A DNA stretch of 64,000 bases from Usnea hakonensis (lineage: Eukaryota; Ascomycota; Lecanoromycetes; Lecanorales; Parmeliaceae). How positions within the stretch are numbered: position 1 is the first letter of the stretch; every line of letters begins with the position of its first letter. The DNA lies in NCBI GenBank assembly GCA_013423325.1, contig BLJB01000013.1:62001-126000 (forward strand), written 5' to 3'. Shown piece by piece: positions 35,555 through 47,900 of the stretch. The position numbers and the translations under genes were made by a program. The notes below the pieces were generated by a model, which made no database searches, was not told where the DNA came from, and was given only the letters and a program-made list of their open reading frames with translations.

Positions 35555-37055
35555 ATGGTCTCTTTCTGGCCATGGAGGGTATGTTGATCATAGTTATAAA
35601 AGTCACACCGGGAACCTTTTAACTGACATTTCTAAGCGCAATGACACTTCACCGGCCTCATTTGAGAAGATCCTTTTAAGTCTTTCTACCAAAATTTCAC
35701 ATTCAAGTGCTAGACTTGATAATCTTCGACGGCGTTCAAGGCGACTGAAGGTTCTCTGGACTCTATATGCCACTTTTGCATATCTACTCTGCACTATCAT
35801 CCTTATACTCGTCGTGGGTTGGAGGGAATGGGGTCCAATAGAATACACGTCGGTGGTCGGAGGCCCACTTATGTATAATACCTGCGATTTCCTGTCTCGG
35901 AGATATGGATCCTCTAACATTCCTTGTAGTGTCTACTTAGTCAGGCTCGGCTTGTCAACGTACTATGAATATCGAACCTCGAGCACACAGAGTCATTTAG
36001 ACGAGCTGCAAAAGCACAGAGATTCTACGATCGAGAAGCTCAAGTCAGCCACCAAGTACAACGACACGCAAGATTTGCTCCAGAAATACGGCGGGACACC
36101 AATTCCCAAAAAAAAGCCTGCTGGGCCCATCGAGCATAAGAACACTCCGAAGCAGGGGAACGCCCCAAATGGTGGGAGGCCAACATTTGTGCCGCCCCCA
36201 ACAGCAAATATTCCAGACCGTAGTGGGATCACAACACTCACGAAGACGCCTCAGCACTCATCACCTCAAGTCAGAAGCCCTTTGGCCCAAGATGTTTCTT
36301 ACTCGGAGTCAGGAGTATTACTCCCCTCCACAGGGCTGGTGTCTCCTCAAGGTATCTCCGCCGAATTTGCGCCCAACGCGTTTCCGGCCGTACCACAATA
36401 CTCCCAAGCAGGTGAAGGATCCCAATGGTATGATCGAGTCATGGATGTGCTGCTGGGAGAAGACGAAACCTTGCCTAGAGCTCGTTTAGCTTTGATCTGC
36501 AGCACTTGTAGGCTCGTAAACGGCCAAGCACCTCCGGGAGTGAAGCGTTTAGAAGATATCGGCAAATGGCGCTGTGGAGGTTGTGGTGCTACAAAGTATG
36601 TATATTTTGTATTAAAGAATCTATACCATTCGACCCCACCGTTTGAGACACAACCCCTTTCTTGGAAGCACAAGTGCTATCTTGGCTCGAATGTTTTCAA
36701 GCTGTCTTCTGGCGTTTCATTCTGAACTTGTCTTGAAGTGAAATGCTGACCTTCAACCTCTCCTAGCGGTAAGGAGAGCGAGGTGAAGAAGATTGTTGCA
36801 AGCATCAAAAGGCAGGCGTCAAATGAAGCGGACCAGTCTGAGAAAAGTGAAGAGGATGACTCCCAGATGGGCAATCCCGACTTGGAGCGTGAAAAGGTCT
36901 CCACACCTCAAAAGGATGGTTGTGAGAGTGACGTAACTCAGTATTCGTCTGAAACCTCAGAGTCAGTGCAGGGCAAAAGTAGCAAGGCCGCAGAGCCTCA
37001 GATTCTGGCACGCCGGTCGACTCGGTCGAAAAGAAGTGGAGAAAAAGCCAGCTAA
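35555..37055 (+). CDS. LNP1: Lunapark family ER junction protein
   Basis: Four exons (35555-35578, 35637-35872, 35930-36595, 36767-37055) give 404 residues. The true start is MVSFWPWR in the short first exon; an ATG at 35538 in another frame is a read-through artefact. Two membrane segments follow (LWTLYATFAYLLCTIILILV, and VVGGPLIVYLVRLGL formed after removing a 57-bp stopless intron), then a coiled region (LDELQKHRDSTIEKLKSA). Next come a proline-rich part and the lunapark zinc ribbon (CSTCRLVNGQAPPG, then WRCGGCGA, four Cys). The tail is acidic then basic. Lunapark stabilises three-way junctions of the tubular ER. The first intron uses an AAG acceptor. Confidence 0.93.
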
Positions 37056-39042
37056 AGGGGTTCATTACACGGATGTACACTCACCTAGCTTACAACTTGC
37101 TGCTTGCACACTCTCAACGCATGAAAAGATCGAAAGACTGAGGCTGCTTTGACTTGACCGCATTGAAAAGCTAAAGAAGAAGTTCACGGCCTCGATGGAA
37201 CTACTTGGTCAGGGATTCATGCACAATGAGCTATCTTGGTCATGTGTATATGAGGCTGCAAGCAGCTACCGGTAGACACTAAGACTCAAGCAACCTAAGA
37301 ATTGTTCGCAGCGAAAAGCCAGAACACACTTCCTTTGCGCTCGAGCATAATGGGGTACAAGCCGTTGTCTAACAGTTGTTAATTATGGCTCTATTGAGAT
37401 CTCAAGCGCCTGCTTCCCTGTTGGTCCACAATGATTTCCGCATGCTACCATGGCTATACAAGTTCAATTCGTTGGATTTGACTTGACCCATGGAACCAGG
37501 AGCAGGCTCCAATCCAATGACATACCTAGGTATGGCGCAGTATAAAAGTCGGATCTTATTACCAGTGCCGTTGGAGTGCAATTGGTTGTGGTGCGATTCG
37601 TCGCTTCATCTGGGTCTTTCCAGGGAAACCGTAGGTGTCGAGAATATCGTCCTCTGGTCGTGACCTCCTGTGATGCCTACGTTTTCCTCCGCCACTTGCT
37701 TCTTCTGTCATGCATTTCTTTGTTTGTATTTTAGTAAGCGGAGTAGCTGCCCTTCAATTCGCGACTTCACCTTGTCAACTTTTTCAATGTGTGGGCTCTT
37801 GAGTACGATCGGACTGCCACCATTCCGGCTTTAGCTTTGGTGAACTGCATGGTCTGAAGTTTCAATCGTCCAAGCGTGTTGGTAGCGCGTAAAGCGTGCA
37901 GTTCCGGCGGCTCTGCGGTCATATGCACCGAGAAGTGTGTCCGACATTTGTGTTTCAGATATGGAAATTTGCCACGCTTGGTTCTTGCAAAATCTCTTGT
38001 GGCCTTCGCGACGCTCACGGAAAGCTTAGTGGCTCCGGTTTCGATATTCTCTCCTGCACCTCCGAAACCGCAGGCCTTAGATCCTTAGCGACATCTATGA
38101 TGCTATACTTGGTATTTTGGAGACTCGAGTTGCTCCTGGCATGGTTTACCGTCGTTGTGACTGATTAATATATCGTCGGCAGAATGTACATTGTTGCGAC
38201 CAAACCAATACGTGTTACCATGCTGGAATCTCAACTCGCTCAATCCATCACGCGTTATTGAGGTACCCATCTGCGTCCATACACGTCATCGCCGTCAACG
38301 GGTCCGTAGCCATCATCCAGACAATGCTCTTGCCGCGCTTATTCGGTTAAGACTTCCTTCCATCCCTAGGCATCGTCACGATTGATGGCTTCCAACTACT
38401 AGATGATCAGTATCTACTCGTCGCATTTCGCTTACTAACACAAGATACCAGCTTCTGTGATCCGCAAGCTGTAGCTGTATTTAAACGCTCTGAAAAGTAC
38501 ATCGGTCAAGAACCGGAATGGTTGGCTAAAAAACATGCAATGCACCTGGGGGCAAACACAACGAAGTTGCACGCCTTCGCGCTTGTGGCAACGCAGCTGG
38601 TATCCTAATATCCAAGTTCAATGGACTTGGTATTTTGGAAGGCAAGGATGGAATGGCTGCTTGAACAGCATTGATTAGAACGCTACTTCAACGGCCAAAG
38701 AGATAGCCGTCGCCTGATTATTCCCTGCGATCATACACGGCTAGGACTTGGCGCTACTAACATGTATCAGTCGTATGGAGAGAATACAGTTGATGTCCAA
38801 CCCAAAGCTGTGGCCTATCAGCTTTGAAGAGGCGATGATTCTGTCCTTCGCAACTATTTCCATGGTGGAAGCATGCCCTACCTAGCCACGCGACCATCAA
38901 TAAAACGGGTGTTAGGCGGAGGAAAAGTCGTCTTGATCTTCATTAACTCGCCATTTTGCATGTCATTCTAATGCACTAGTTGATTGAAAGCTTTGCATTG
39001 ACAATGCGATTGATCTGATTGGGAGTCGCTAGATGAAGACTC
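37056..39042. other. 2 kb gap between convergent lunapark and NIC96 genes, possible gene relics
   Basis: No intact gene. Three adjacent minus-strand open frames (38071-37767, 37830-37708, 37711-37559) and one plus-strand frame (38351-38608) have coding-like codon use but no start, no family match and shifts between frames. A TATAAAAG motif lies at 37541-37548. See findings. Confidence 0.4.
37559..38071 (-). pseudogene. Possible decayed gene, three overlapping open frames
   Basis: The frames relay on the minus strand. The first contains FGGAGENIETG and ends SRAHTLKKLTR. The second contains SPIVLKSPHIEKVDKVKSRI. The third starts at an ATG overlapping the second's stop (ATGA, 37711-37708) and reads MTEEASGGGKRRHHRR then PEDDILDTYGFPGKTQ. 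Each looks coding by composition, but frames change without intron signals. I do not recognise the product. It may instead be short exons of an unannotated gene or chance. Confidence 0.25.
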
Positions 39043-42000
39043 CTAGTAGATGCCAACATGGCCTCCCGTCAAACATATCGCTTCCCAAACCTTCTCCCCA
39101 AGTCTATATTTCACCAACCCTGCAAAAACCATCAAGTCTCTTGCACTGCCCAAAAGTTCGTCGCTGATTCCTTTATTCATCCCTCCCTCTCCGCCTCCAA
39201 ATTGCCGCGACGCCAATACCTCCCTCTGCTGCCCGATGCAAGTGATGGTCCAGAGTAGCAGGTGACCAATATTACGTGATATTGCTGGAGCAAGCTCATT
39301 AAAATTGTTGGCAAAGGCACGAATGACTGGGATGGAGGCATGGGCCTGAAGGGGAAGCAATTTGAGAGAATCAATGATCTGGAAGGCATCATTAATCGAA
39401 ATTGTTTATTCGGAGATTCGCGGGGAAGCAGTCTTACGTCAATAGCTTCCGACCAGTGGCCTGCCGCAGTCCTGGCTTTTGCCTCAGCCATCCCTATGAG
39501 CACGTCACACGTATCACGATTGCTCTCACGGATCTTCTGGCTGTACATTGCATTATTCCCGTATAGTCGAACCATATTGCGGCCCAGTAGAACTGGATCG
39601 TCAACAGATGTTAGACTCAATGTACTGGCAGCGGATTGTTGCCTTTGCTGATGTTCAACAGTCATTCTTGGCTTTGATGGCTGCAGACGCATTTGCTCTT
39701 GACCCATATCGACGGCAATGGCCTCAGAAAGAGTTCGATTAATGATGGAAATTACATTATCATAATCCTCCGCCAAGTGGTAGAGCAACACTGCGTCATT
39801 GACTCGGCCGTTGTCATCCGCAACGCTCGCTGCTTGGATTGTGACAACTCGGAGTAGCTGTTCTTGGTCAGCTAATGCGATGAGTTTCAGGCGCTTTTCA
39901 ATGGCTCCTTTCAATCTTGTCCCATCCGCGCGGACATCCCCAAGCAGTTGAGCAAATTCTCGCGTTTCAAGAACCAGCTCACGCAAGGCCTCGTGGCATA
40001 AAGATGCTTGTAATTTGCCAGTTTCTCCTGGAAGGCCAGCATTGAGACAAATCAACGTGAGATAGTCGACAGCGGCTTCGGCGTTACCTGCTCGGAAGTC
40101 GCGAGTATAAAAACCAACCATACGGCCAAAGCTTATCTGGGGAAGCTCCTTGGTATTAAGAGTCACTGGCGTGCAGTAAGTAAAGAGTCAAAAAAGTGAA
40201 TGTAAGAGCTTACATAGTTCTGTCTCATTGACTGAAAAGTCTGAGACACGCAACAGCCCGTAAAAGTCGAGAGCGATAGCGAAATGTACTGCAGCAACAT
40301 AGGAATACGAGTACAAGTATGACACCGCTCGCTCGAACATACCGCCCAAGACCTGCAAGTAGAAGTACGTGCCATAGCCTCCTACATCCTCCGCTCCTTT
40401 GGAAAAATGGCGTTGGCCGATTTCACGAATACTCTCTCGCACTTCTTCAAGGCCAAAGACATCGCCCGCGCTTTCCTCAACGCGACTGACCTCTCTGGCG
40501 AGGCTGAATTGGAGCCAGATCCAATCTTCAACTCCTTGGCTGATGCTATCGATGCTTCGCTTGGTCAGTTCGCAACGGCCAATAACTTTGTAGCAAGCTA
40601 ATTGATACGGATCATTTGCATTGTCTGGAGCAACGCGAGTCTGCGCGGAGTACTCTCGGTTGATATGATCCTGAATTTTCCTGTCTAGTCTTCTGTCTGG
40701 ATTCTTGGCGTAGTTAGTGATATAGTTTAAGAAATTTCGATCGATCGTTCGGAAGGCTGTGCCATTAGCAACAACATAATCCGCAGCATCCTTGACAAGA
40801 CCACTCCTTAAGAGAAAGAAAATGAGAGGCCAAGGATATTCGTCATTCATGGTGCGTAGTTCAGAGCCATCCGCATAGAGGTCCCTTCTAGTTGCACGAA
40901 TCCTGATAAAAGCCCGGACTTTATTAATAGTCGTAGGAACGCCGCCAATACTGGCCTCTTTCGGGTTCCTGGCGACAAGGTCCTCGAGATCGTGAAGAAA
41001 ACTGTAGATTGTAAGCTGAGGTTAGATTCATACAGGAAAATGTACCTACGACTTCTCTAAGTAACGTCTTGAGCCATCTATGATTCTTTTTCGTATGTTC
41101 ATAGACTTTGCCGAGTTAGGAACTTCATCGAGGTATTCATCAGCGAACTGGCGTTCCTTTGCTTCGCTCTCTCCAACAATCTGGACCAATGCATCATAGG
41201 AGTCTGCAAGCTGCTTCGGGGACTGGTGACCTGGGTCAGTAAAAGATAAGGTCCAGAACGATCGTGTTCTTACCTCCCCTCCAGGCTGGCTTTCAACGGA
41301 TTTGAGTTCTTGAAGCACAGCGAATGGCGTTTCGGCCAGCCGTGCGTGGTTCAGCATTTGCACTTTCTCCGCGAACTTGCGCTGCTTGTCCCTCATGAAT
41401 CGATGATCTTGAACTGCTGGTGCTGGTGCAATTTTCTCCGCGATGTCCGCGAAAAGGCTCGCGTTCCCAGGCCCAACCCCCGGAGCACCTATGACAGATT
41501 TCTGGAGACTCGATTGACCAAAGAGACTTCTATTGAGAGTTGATTGGCCGACATTATGGTTTTCCCGTCTTCTTGTCGTCATGCCAAATTTTCCTTTCAC
41601 ACCAGTAGTTCTTAGCAGGTTTTCAGAGGCTTCTCCGACTTTAGGCGTCAGTCCAAAGTGCTCATATATCTTTTTCCGCTGAAGCTCCCAGTTGATGTCC
41701 ACGTTCTCTTCTAGAAAAACATCAAAATTCCTTTGGGCTCGTTTCAGGCCTTCAGATATCATTCTGAGAGTAGATTGCTGCTGTAATTGCTCGACATATT
41801 TATGGGTATCAGGATCCCAATCTGAATACAGTTGCGAATTTCCACTGGTGGGCTGTTGAACGGCCAAAGAGTCGAGATACCGCTGCGTCGTTCCAGAATT
41901 GGCGCTTGAGGCAGCAAGAAGATAGTGTGCACTGCTATCCCCGGCTTGATCTCGGCCGGGAGTTCCAAGCTCTCTCACCCTCTTTGCAATATCGCCGAGA

Positions 42001-42614
42001 CCTAGTTGCAAGCTTGGTAGGTCGTTGAAGTCAAGTCCTCCATCAGCTTCACGAACCCTCTTCCTCCCTTTTTCGAGTAAACTATCAAAGTACGCAGGTT
42101 GCGCAATCACTGATCCTCCTTGTGATTGCTGATCAAGTTGCTGTTGCTGCTGTCCCTGAGCTGGTAGTCCTAAGAGATGCTGTTGTTGCTGTGGTTGGAT
42201 TTGTGGAGCAAAGAGAGAAGGGGCAGTCGGCTGTGTTGTCCCCACGTTGTTTTGAGCGCCTCCGAAGAAGCTAGACGTCTGCTGAGGCTGCGTTTGTGAC
42301 GCTGAAACACTCCCAAAGAGCCCACCTCCAGCAGTGCCCATCTGCTGTTGTGGTTGTGACGAGCCGAAATGGTTGGGCTTCTGATCGCCTCCAAAGGCGG
42401 GAAACAGAGAAGATTGCGATTGAGGCTGCGGGGCACCAAGATTGCCAAAAATATTGGTTGTCTGTCCCGTAGAATGCTGAGGTTGTGAGGTGCTACCAAA
42501 CAGGCTGCTGGTCGGCGCAGTTTGGGATGGGCCAGATGTGGTCAAATTCGGGTTGCCGAACAGGCTGGACGTGTCCTTTGACTGGCTGAACGACTGGCCG
42601 AATGATGAAGACAT
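39043..42614 (-). CDS. NIC96: Nucleoporin NIC96 with FG-rich N-terminus
   Basis: Five exons (42614-41274, 41222-41050, 41001-40214, 40165-39438, 39378-39043) give 1121 residues. The ATG at 42614 (MSSSFGQSF) is used; the open frame extends 15 nt upstream only through a TTG. Residues 1-180 are Gln/Ser/Gly-rich with SLFG, GLFG, NIFG and FFGG repeats. A coiled part follows, then the helical Nic96/Nup93 domain (for example RAFIRIRATRRDLYADG, DEYPWPLIFFLLRSG, QISFGRMVGFYTRDFRAGN, GHWSEAIDIIDSLKLLPLQ). Nic96 is a scaffold of the inner pore ring that anchors the Nsp1 complex. Introns are 48-59 bp; that at 41273-41223 is a multiple of three without a stop. It is divergent from COX16. Confidence 0.92.
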
Positions 42615-43199
42615 TACTATGGAGCGCAAGACTCCGTATTGATCGAGGCTTCACATTGTTTTCTCCATTGGAGAGACGTGAAGTTTACACTCGCGTTAGG
42701 GCTGCAGGTACATCTTTAGTGTCCGTTACAATTTACAGGGTCCGTACCTTACTGCACGTATTTTATTTAGTGCCATCCAAAGTCCTGTAACAAAGCCCTA
42801 GCCCTACTTTCGGAAAGTGGCCCCAGCTTTGGGTGTAGGACATTAGCCGAAGAGTCTTGGCAGGACTTTTGATCCTCCGTAACACCTGGGCACCTTGGTA
42901 CTCTCTCTTGATGAAAAGCGTATTGGGAAAATGCCGTACATATAGAGTAGCACTTCCCCTGTCACAGATACTTAGACCCTCGCTCTATGTATTCGATCCT
43001 CTCCATTGCTTTGTTCTTCGATCGAACTCTCGTTGTGGATCTACAATATATATGTTCAAGCGCGGTGGTCTCCCCGCCATCCGGTCTGGAGTAAATTACT
43101 GACTCAGGTAAACCTCGAGTCCAACGTCCACCATCATCTGTGCTTGCGCAGTCGCTTCCACATTCTTCCGCTTTCTTTTTGTCTCCGGAAGGACTCACA
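42615..43199. promoter_or_regulatory. Shared upstream region of NIC96 and COX16
   Basis: 585 bp between two divergent start codons; no clear TATA box or known element was seen. Confidence 0.35.
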
Positions 43200-43670
43200 A
43201 TGCCTGCGTTTCAGTCGAAGAAATTCCGACCCCAATCGCACCAGAATGGCCTGGGCGCTTTATACAGGAGAAATCTCAATAGCTATCCTTTCCTCTTGTT
43301 CGGCCTTCCCTTCATCTTTACAATCGTCGCGGGTATGTACATCTTGTGAACCGATTCAACCATTCTTGCTCTCCAGTTGCGAGAAATTGTTCGGGAGCAG
43401 GACGCTTTGAGTTCCTTTTTTAAATTCTCTTGGTCACTAAGCGCTTATGCTGTAAAAAGTAATGCTGACTTCAAAATCTTCATAGGTTCATTCATACTCA
43501 CTCCTGCAACCGCTCTCAGATACGAAAGACATGATAGAAAGGTGCAACAGATGACCCAAGAAGAGGAGTTGGGCATTGGTAAGAATAGGCGGAGGGTGGA
43601 TATCAATGAAGAGTACTATCGTTTGGCTGCCAAGGTCATTCTCGAGTATCTACCGTTGAGAAGACCCTAA
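43200..43670 (+). CDS. COX16: Cytochrome c oxidase assembly protein COX16
   Basis: Two exons (43200-43332, 43486-43670) give 105 residues, a normal length. The protein reads MPAFQSKKFR, a basic stretch, one membrane span (NSYPFLLFGLPFIFTIVAG continuing SFIL across the intron), then LTPATALRYERHDRKVQQM and EEYYRLAAK, which are the conserved Cox16 blocks. Cox16 sits in the inner mitochondrial membrane and helps assemble cytochrome oxidase, by work in other organisms around Cox1/Cox2. The 153-bp intron is long for this window. Confidence 0.93.
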
Positions 43671-44972
43671 AAGCTGAAGCAAGTCGCAGGATCTAGACGA
43701 TTGGGAAAATAAAAGGATTAAACGATTACCGGGCGAGAATGATGGAGTATGACGCAACGTTCCACTTTTGGGAGTAGGAGCTTCACGCCATTCAACGAAT
43801 TTCGTCGGATATGAGATTCATTGGCTCACCGCATAGACTTCTTAACCACACGTCTTGAATGTTAGGAATTGATCCCTTCAGTTCTCAGGCGCTTCTCGTG
43901 CACGTGTACCTTCAACATCGCCTAGGCGACTGGTCATGACGTACTGTAAACCGTAATGACACTGAAAACCTGGGCTTCTGGGTACTATTCCCTGTCTAGT
44001 GGCCTCCGTTCTCAGGGAACTTTGCTCGTACATTATGACTACAAGACTTCCTTCGTCGAGCTTGCCGTAGGCCTTCAAGATACGAGCCGACATTTGATCA
44101 GAGACCCAAAAATCGCAGGTTTTCGATACCGCAACAAGACCTATCTACCAATATAAGAGGGTGAAGGTGACTGTCTTTGAGACAACCACATCCACCATCA
44201 TTCCCCAAGGAATCAAAAGAAGGACCGGAGGCATGGCAGGAAAGAAGGACAGAGTGTGGATTAAGATAAACATGGCTTTCATCCATACGCTCTGTTCTGA
44301 CTCTCCAACTCGTGGCCATACTCGGTACCATCTCCGAGCTTTAATTAGCAGGGTTGCCATAGTTTTATTGATATGTGCATTTATGGTGTACTGGTATGAC
44401 TAGCAGCCATGCGAGCAGCCAGAGTATCTTCTGTGGCGGGAGGTTGGTTTCCTCATGTTTGTTCTGAGTTAGGATATTATATCCAGAGACGCTGTGCTGC
44501 TCACAGAAGAAATTCTTTGTACATTGGCATTGGAACATGAAGAAAAAATCTTGTTGATGTTGGTCTTATATTGTGCGGCTTGATGACCATGTTTCAGACA
44601 TCTCACTTAGAGTCATGAGAAGATACAGCCTCTGAATCCTCTTTTCCACGTCCTCAGGATTCGGTCTATTGGCCGTTGATATCGTGACAGTACCATTAAA
44701 GTACTTGAGAAATCTCAATTTGGAACCGCGGACCTTAATGGGAATCGTTTTTATGCCTTTAATGCCATCCGCATGCTCCCTACCTACCTAACCTTAGGTA
44801 CCTTAAGGTAACCCGATTTGGCCTGTTCTAGATTCCGCTCGCTTATGCCCTACACAAAGGACCACTTCAAATTCTGTGTCCCTTGCTCCATGATTCTCAA
44901 ACGCCAGAAAGAATGACTGTATCCACCAACAGCCAGCAGTCACCTTCTCGGTACGCCAATTGAAAGAAAGAC
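43671..44972. other. 1.3 kb gap between convergent COX16 and karyopherin genes
   Basis: No gene supported. Open frames occur on both strands at 43878-44093 (-), 43956-44156 (+), 44161-44403 (+) and 44145-44360 (-). The last is hydrophobic but is antisense to a frame with better codon use. A CTACCTACCTAACCTTAGGT-type tract lies at about 44780-44813. Confidence 0.4.
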
Positions 44973-47900
44973 TCAATGCCCACCGTTAGTCTGTGCGGCT
45001 GTAGCAGCTGCAACGGCCTGAGCGGCTATGACGTTTGCGTCGGCTTGCACTATAACTGCTTGGACGATCTGTTGCTCTTCGGGATTGAGGATTTTTGTAA
45101 GATTGTCATAGAGCTGGGGTTGTTCCTGTTGTAGTTCTTGAGGCAAGCGAGTCAGTGAGAATGAATGTGGGTCATCATCGATGTGCATACTGAATAAAGT
45201 GCCCTTGAACAGCCCGTACGGTTCCACTTTGTCCAGAGGAGTCTCAAGCAAGCTCTCCTCCTCTAGCTCGTCGTCGGATTCGTCCTGAGCGGCACCAAAC
45301 TTTTCGGACTGCTTCAAACTTCAGCCAGGTCCGATCACAAACACGCAGGTCAGCTCACCTCTTCTTTCAGGAACTCCAAATAAGCAGCGCTTTCATCCTT
45401 GACGTCCTCGACATCCTCACCTTCGTTGGTCCATGTCTCTCCGTCCCATTCTTCTTGTTCGTCATCGTCGTCATCGTCCTCGTCATCATCATCATTAAGG
45501 GTGAAATCTCCCTCCTTGGTAACTTCTTCGCGGTCTGCACACTGTCAGCAATTCAGTTGCCACCAAAGAGGTATTGCTTGGCTTACTTTTTAGTGCCGCT
45601 GGGAGGGTTTGAAATAAGCGGACCACGCCCTGCAACAATCTTGGCCAGCCTTGTTGGACACTAGTCGGTACTTCGGTGGCGTTCAGGGTTAGCAGGGAGC
45701 TTATGGCGACGATGGACAATTTCTTGTCGTGAACTCGCGTGAAGCTCTCGATATTCGAAAACCAGGAGCTGAAGAACTTGTTGGTCCATCCATTTGACTC
45801 TAAGACATGCAGAGCGATCACGGGATTGTAGTAAATCGCGTTTATGACCATTTCCATAAGATGTATCCTGTAAGACTTGACCTTCAGCTCATTACTTGAT
45901 AAAGTACTCATTGCTAGTTCGACGAAAGTGGGGACGAATCGGTCAGCGTGTCCCCGAAGATTGAGCATAATTGCTTCTGCGAGCTTGCAGCCGCAGATGC
46001 GATCCATACCTCCGACCTTCTCGTCGTGGAATATGTCCGATACCATGCCAACAAGAGCTTCGATATACGTGGGGGTCTGGACCAGAGTTTCCGCCCCATA
46101 CGAAACGAAGTTGTCCAAGGCCGGTAACATGTCTTCCAGGTACAATTCAGCGCCAGACTTAAAGGTCTTATGCATCAACACGAAAGCTTGCCACATCGTA
46201 GGTGATACTGATTTGGCCGAGAAAGTGCAGCTGTCGATAATCTCGAAAACCTCATTGTACAAATCGAAGAGTTTGTTCTCAAGAGTGATCTGTATTACCG
46301 GCATTAAGATGGTTTCTAGGTGCATCAAAACATCCGGTGTTGCCTCCAAGGTAAGAATGAGAGTGCCGATGGTTTGAAGAACACCAAGCGCTGTAATGCT
46401 TTTATCGTCTAAGAAATCTCCATAGGTCTCGTCGTCTTCTTTGGCACTCTGCCTTTCCAACAGTTCGCGGACGATCCTGAGGTACGTATCCCGCAATTGC
46501 TCGCTCAGGGCGACTGCGAAAGGGGTGAGCTCAGCGGCAAACTCTTCAACGAAGTCCTCCATAACATTAGCTAGCGCGTCCACATCAACTTCATTAGCCA
46601 GCTTCAATAGTTGCTGCATTATCTGCGGTATATTTTGTTGCATGGACGACCGAATGACTTCGTGTCGGATTAGAGGCTGAAGGGCGAGGGCCGCCTCTAC
46701 GCGTACTGGTAGCGCAGGATCGGCCATCGATTCGAGTATATTTCGGTATATGATAAGCAAATTACTGGCATCTTTGAATTCAAGTTGCTCGAATTTTCCC
46801 AACGTGTCGCAGGCTCGTGCCCGAAGAAACCCATGGGGACTGCGAAACTCTGGAAAGACATGTCGGACGAAGAAATACTCGACTTGGTCAGCTATTGGGC
46901 TCTTCTTGCTCAGAATGACCGAAGCCAGTGTTCCAATCATACGGAGTGCTCCTTCTTTCTCTCGGGCGTCCTTTTGGTCGTCTGGAGCAGATTCGTACTT
47001 ATTGACGACGCCGTTGACAAAATTCAGGATGGAGAATGTCTGCTTCCTGCGGCTCTTTGTCAATGAGACTAGCAGATTCGTCGCGGCAACGTCAGGCGCT
47101 GAGACTTCTTCATAGAAATTCAGCTTGCGATGAAGATACTCCGGAGGATCGGAGTCAAATAATTCAATATCTTCATCAGATTGGCAGAGTATCGGAAAGA
47201 ACACGTGAGAGATAAGGGTATCCATATGCGGTTTGAGGTGATTCCACATCGACTTTGGCTTTACGCATTCATCCAGAAAGCTTAGCGTATACGATAGCGA
47301 TGGTTTGCTCAGCCATGTTGTTTTGGACGCCCACTTCTCAACCGATTGCAGATATCCTTTGAGGATCTCGGGTGCAAAATTCGCAAGAAATGATTTGGAA
47401 AATTCTACCATCTCTGGAGAGGCATTTTTCTGGTTAGTGCTGGGGCTGCCGTATCTTCAGATCGATCAGTAAGCGCCCCTCAACAAAGTCCAACGTCTTG
47501 ATTTGTGATACATACCGCACAAATAGTCGATTAAGATTTGCATACGCCCATTTCTTCGACTTCCAGAAGTGATTTCTCTCTCGCTCGTCGAAATCCTCGT
47601 CAAGAGCGTGAACTGGGGGCTCCTTGCTGACGATAGTCAAGAATAGGGTACACCAACCAACCATTCGGTCTTGATGCATCAGGTACCCGGGTAAATCGAA
47701 CTTCAGGCATGTTAGCTCCCCGCTGGTTGTAGGCAAGCAGAGGATCCACCCACATAGATTGCATGTTTGTAAGCTTTCATGATGATGTGTAACATTTCCC
47801 ATGCCTCCAAGCTTGTTTCATCCACTAGTCGTGTAGCGATACCCAGCAGCTGGGGGAAAGATGCTTCAACGATTTGACTGAAGTTTCCCCTATTCTCCCC

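Noticed and set aside
35538..35636. Lunapark start at ATG 35538 reading MQTHEPW
   Set aside because: It reads through the first intron in another frame. The ATG at 35555 gives MVSFWPWR and splices in frame to the conserved SPASFEKIL region.
42615..42629. NIC96 start at 42629
   Set aside because: The codon is TTG; ATG 42614 gives the expected MSSSFG start.
44145..44360. Hydrophobic minus-strand frame in the COX16-karyopherin gap
   Set aside because: It is antisense to a plus-strand frame with better codon bias, and neither has a family match or splice context.
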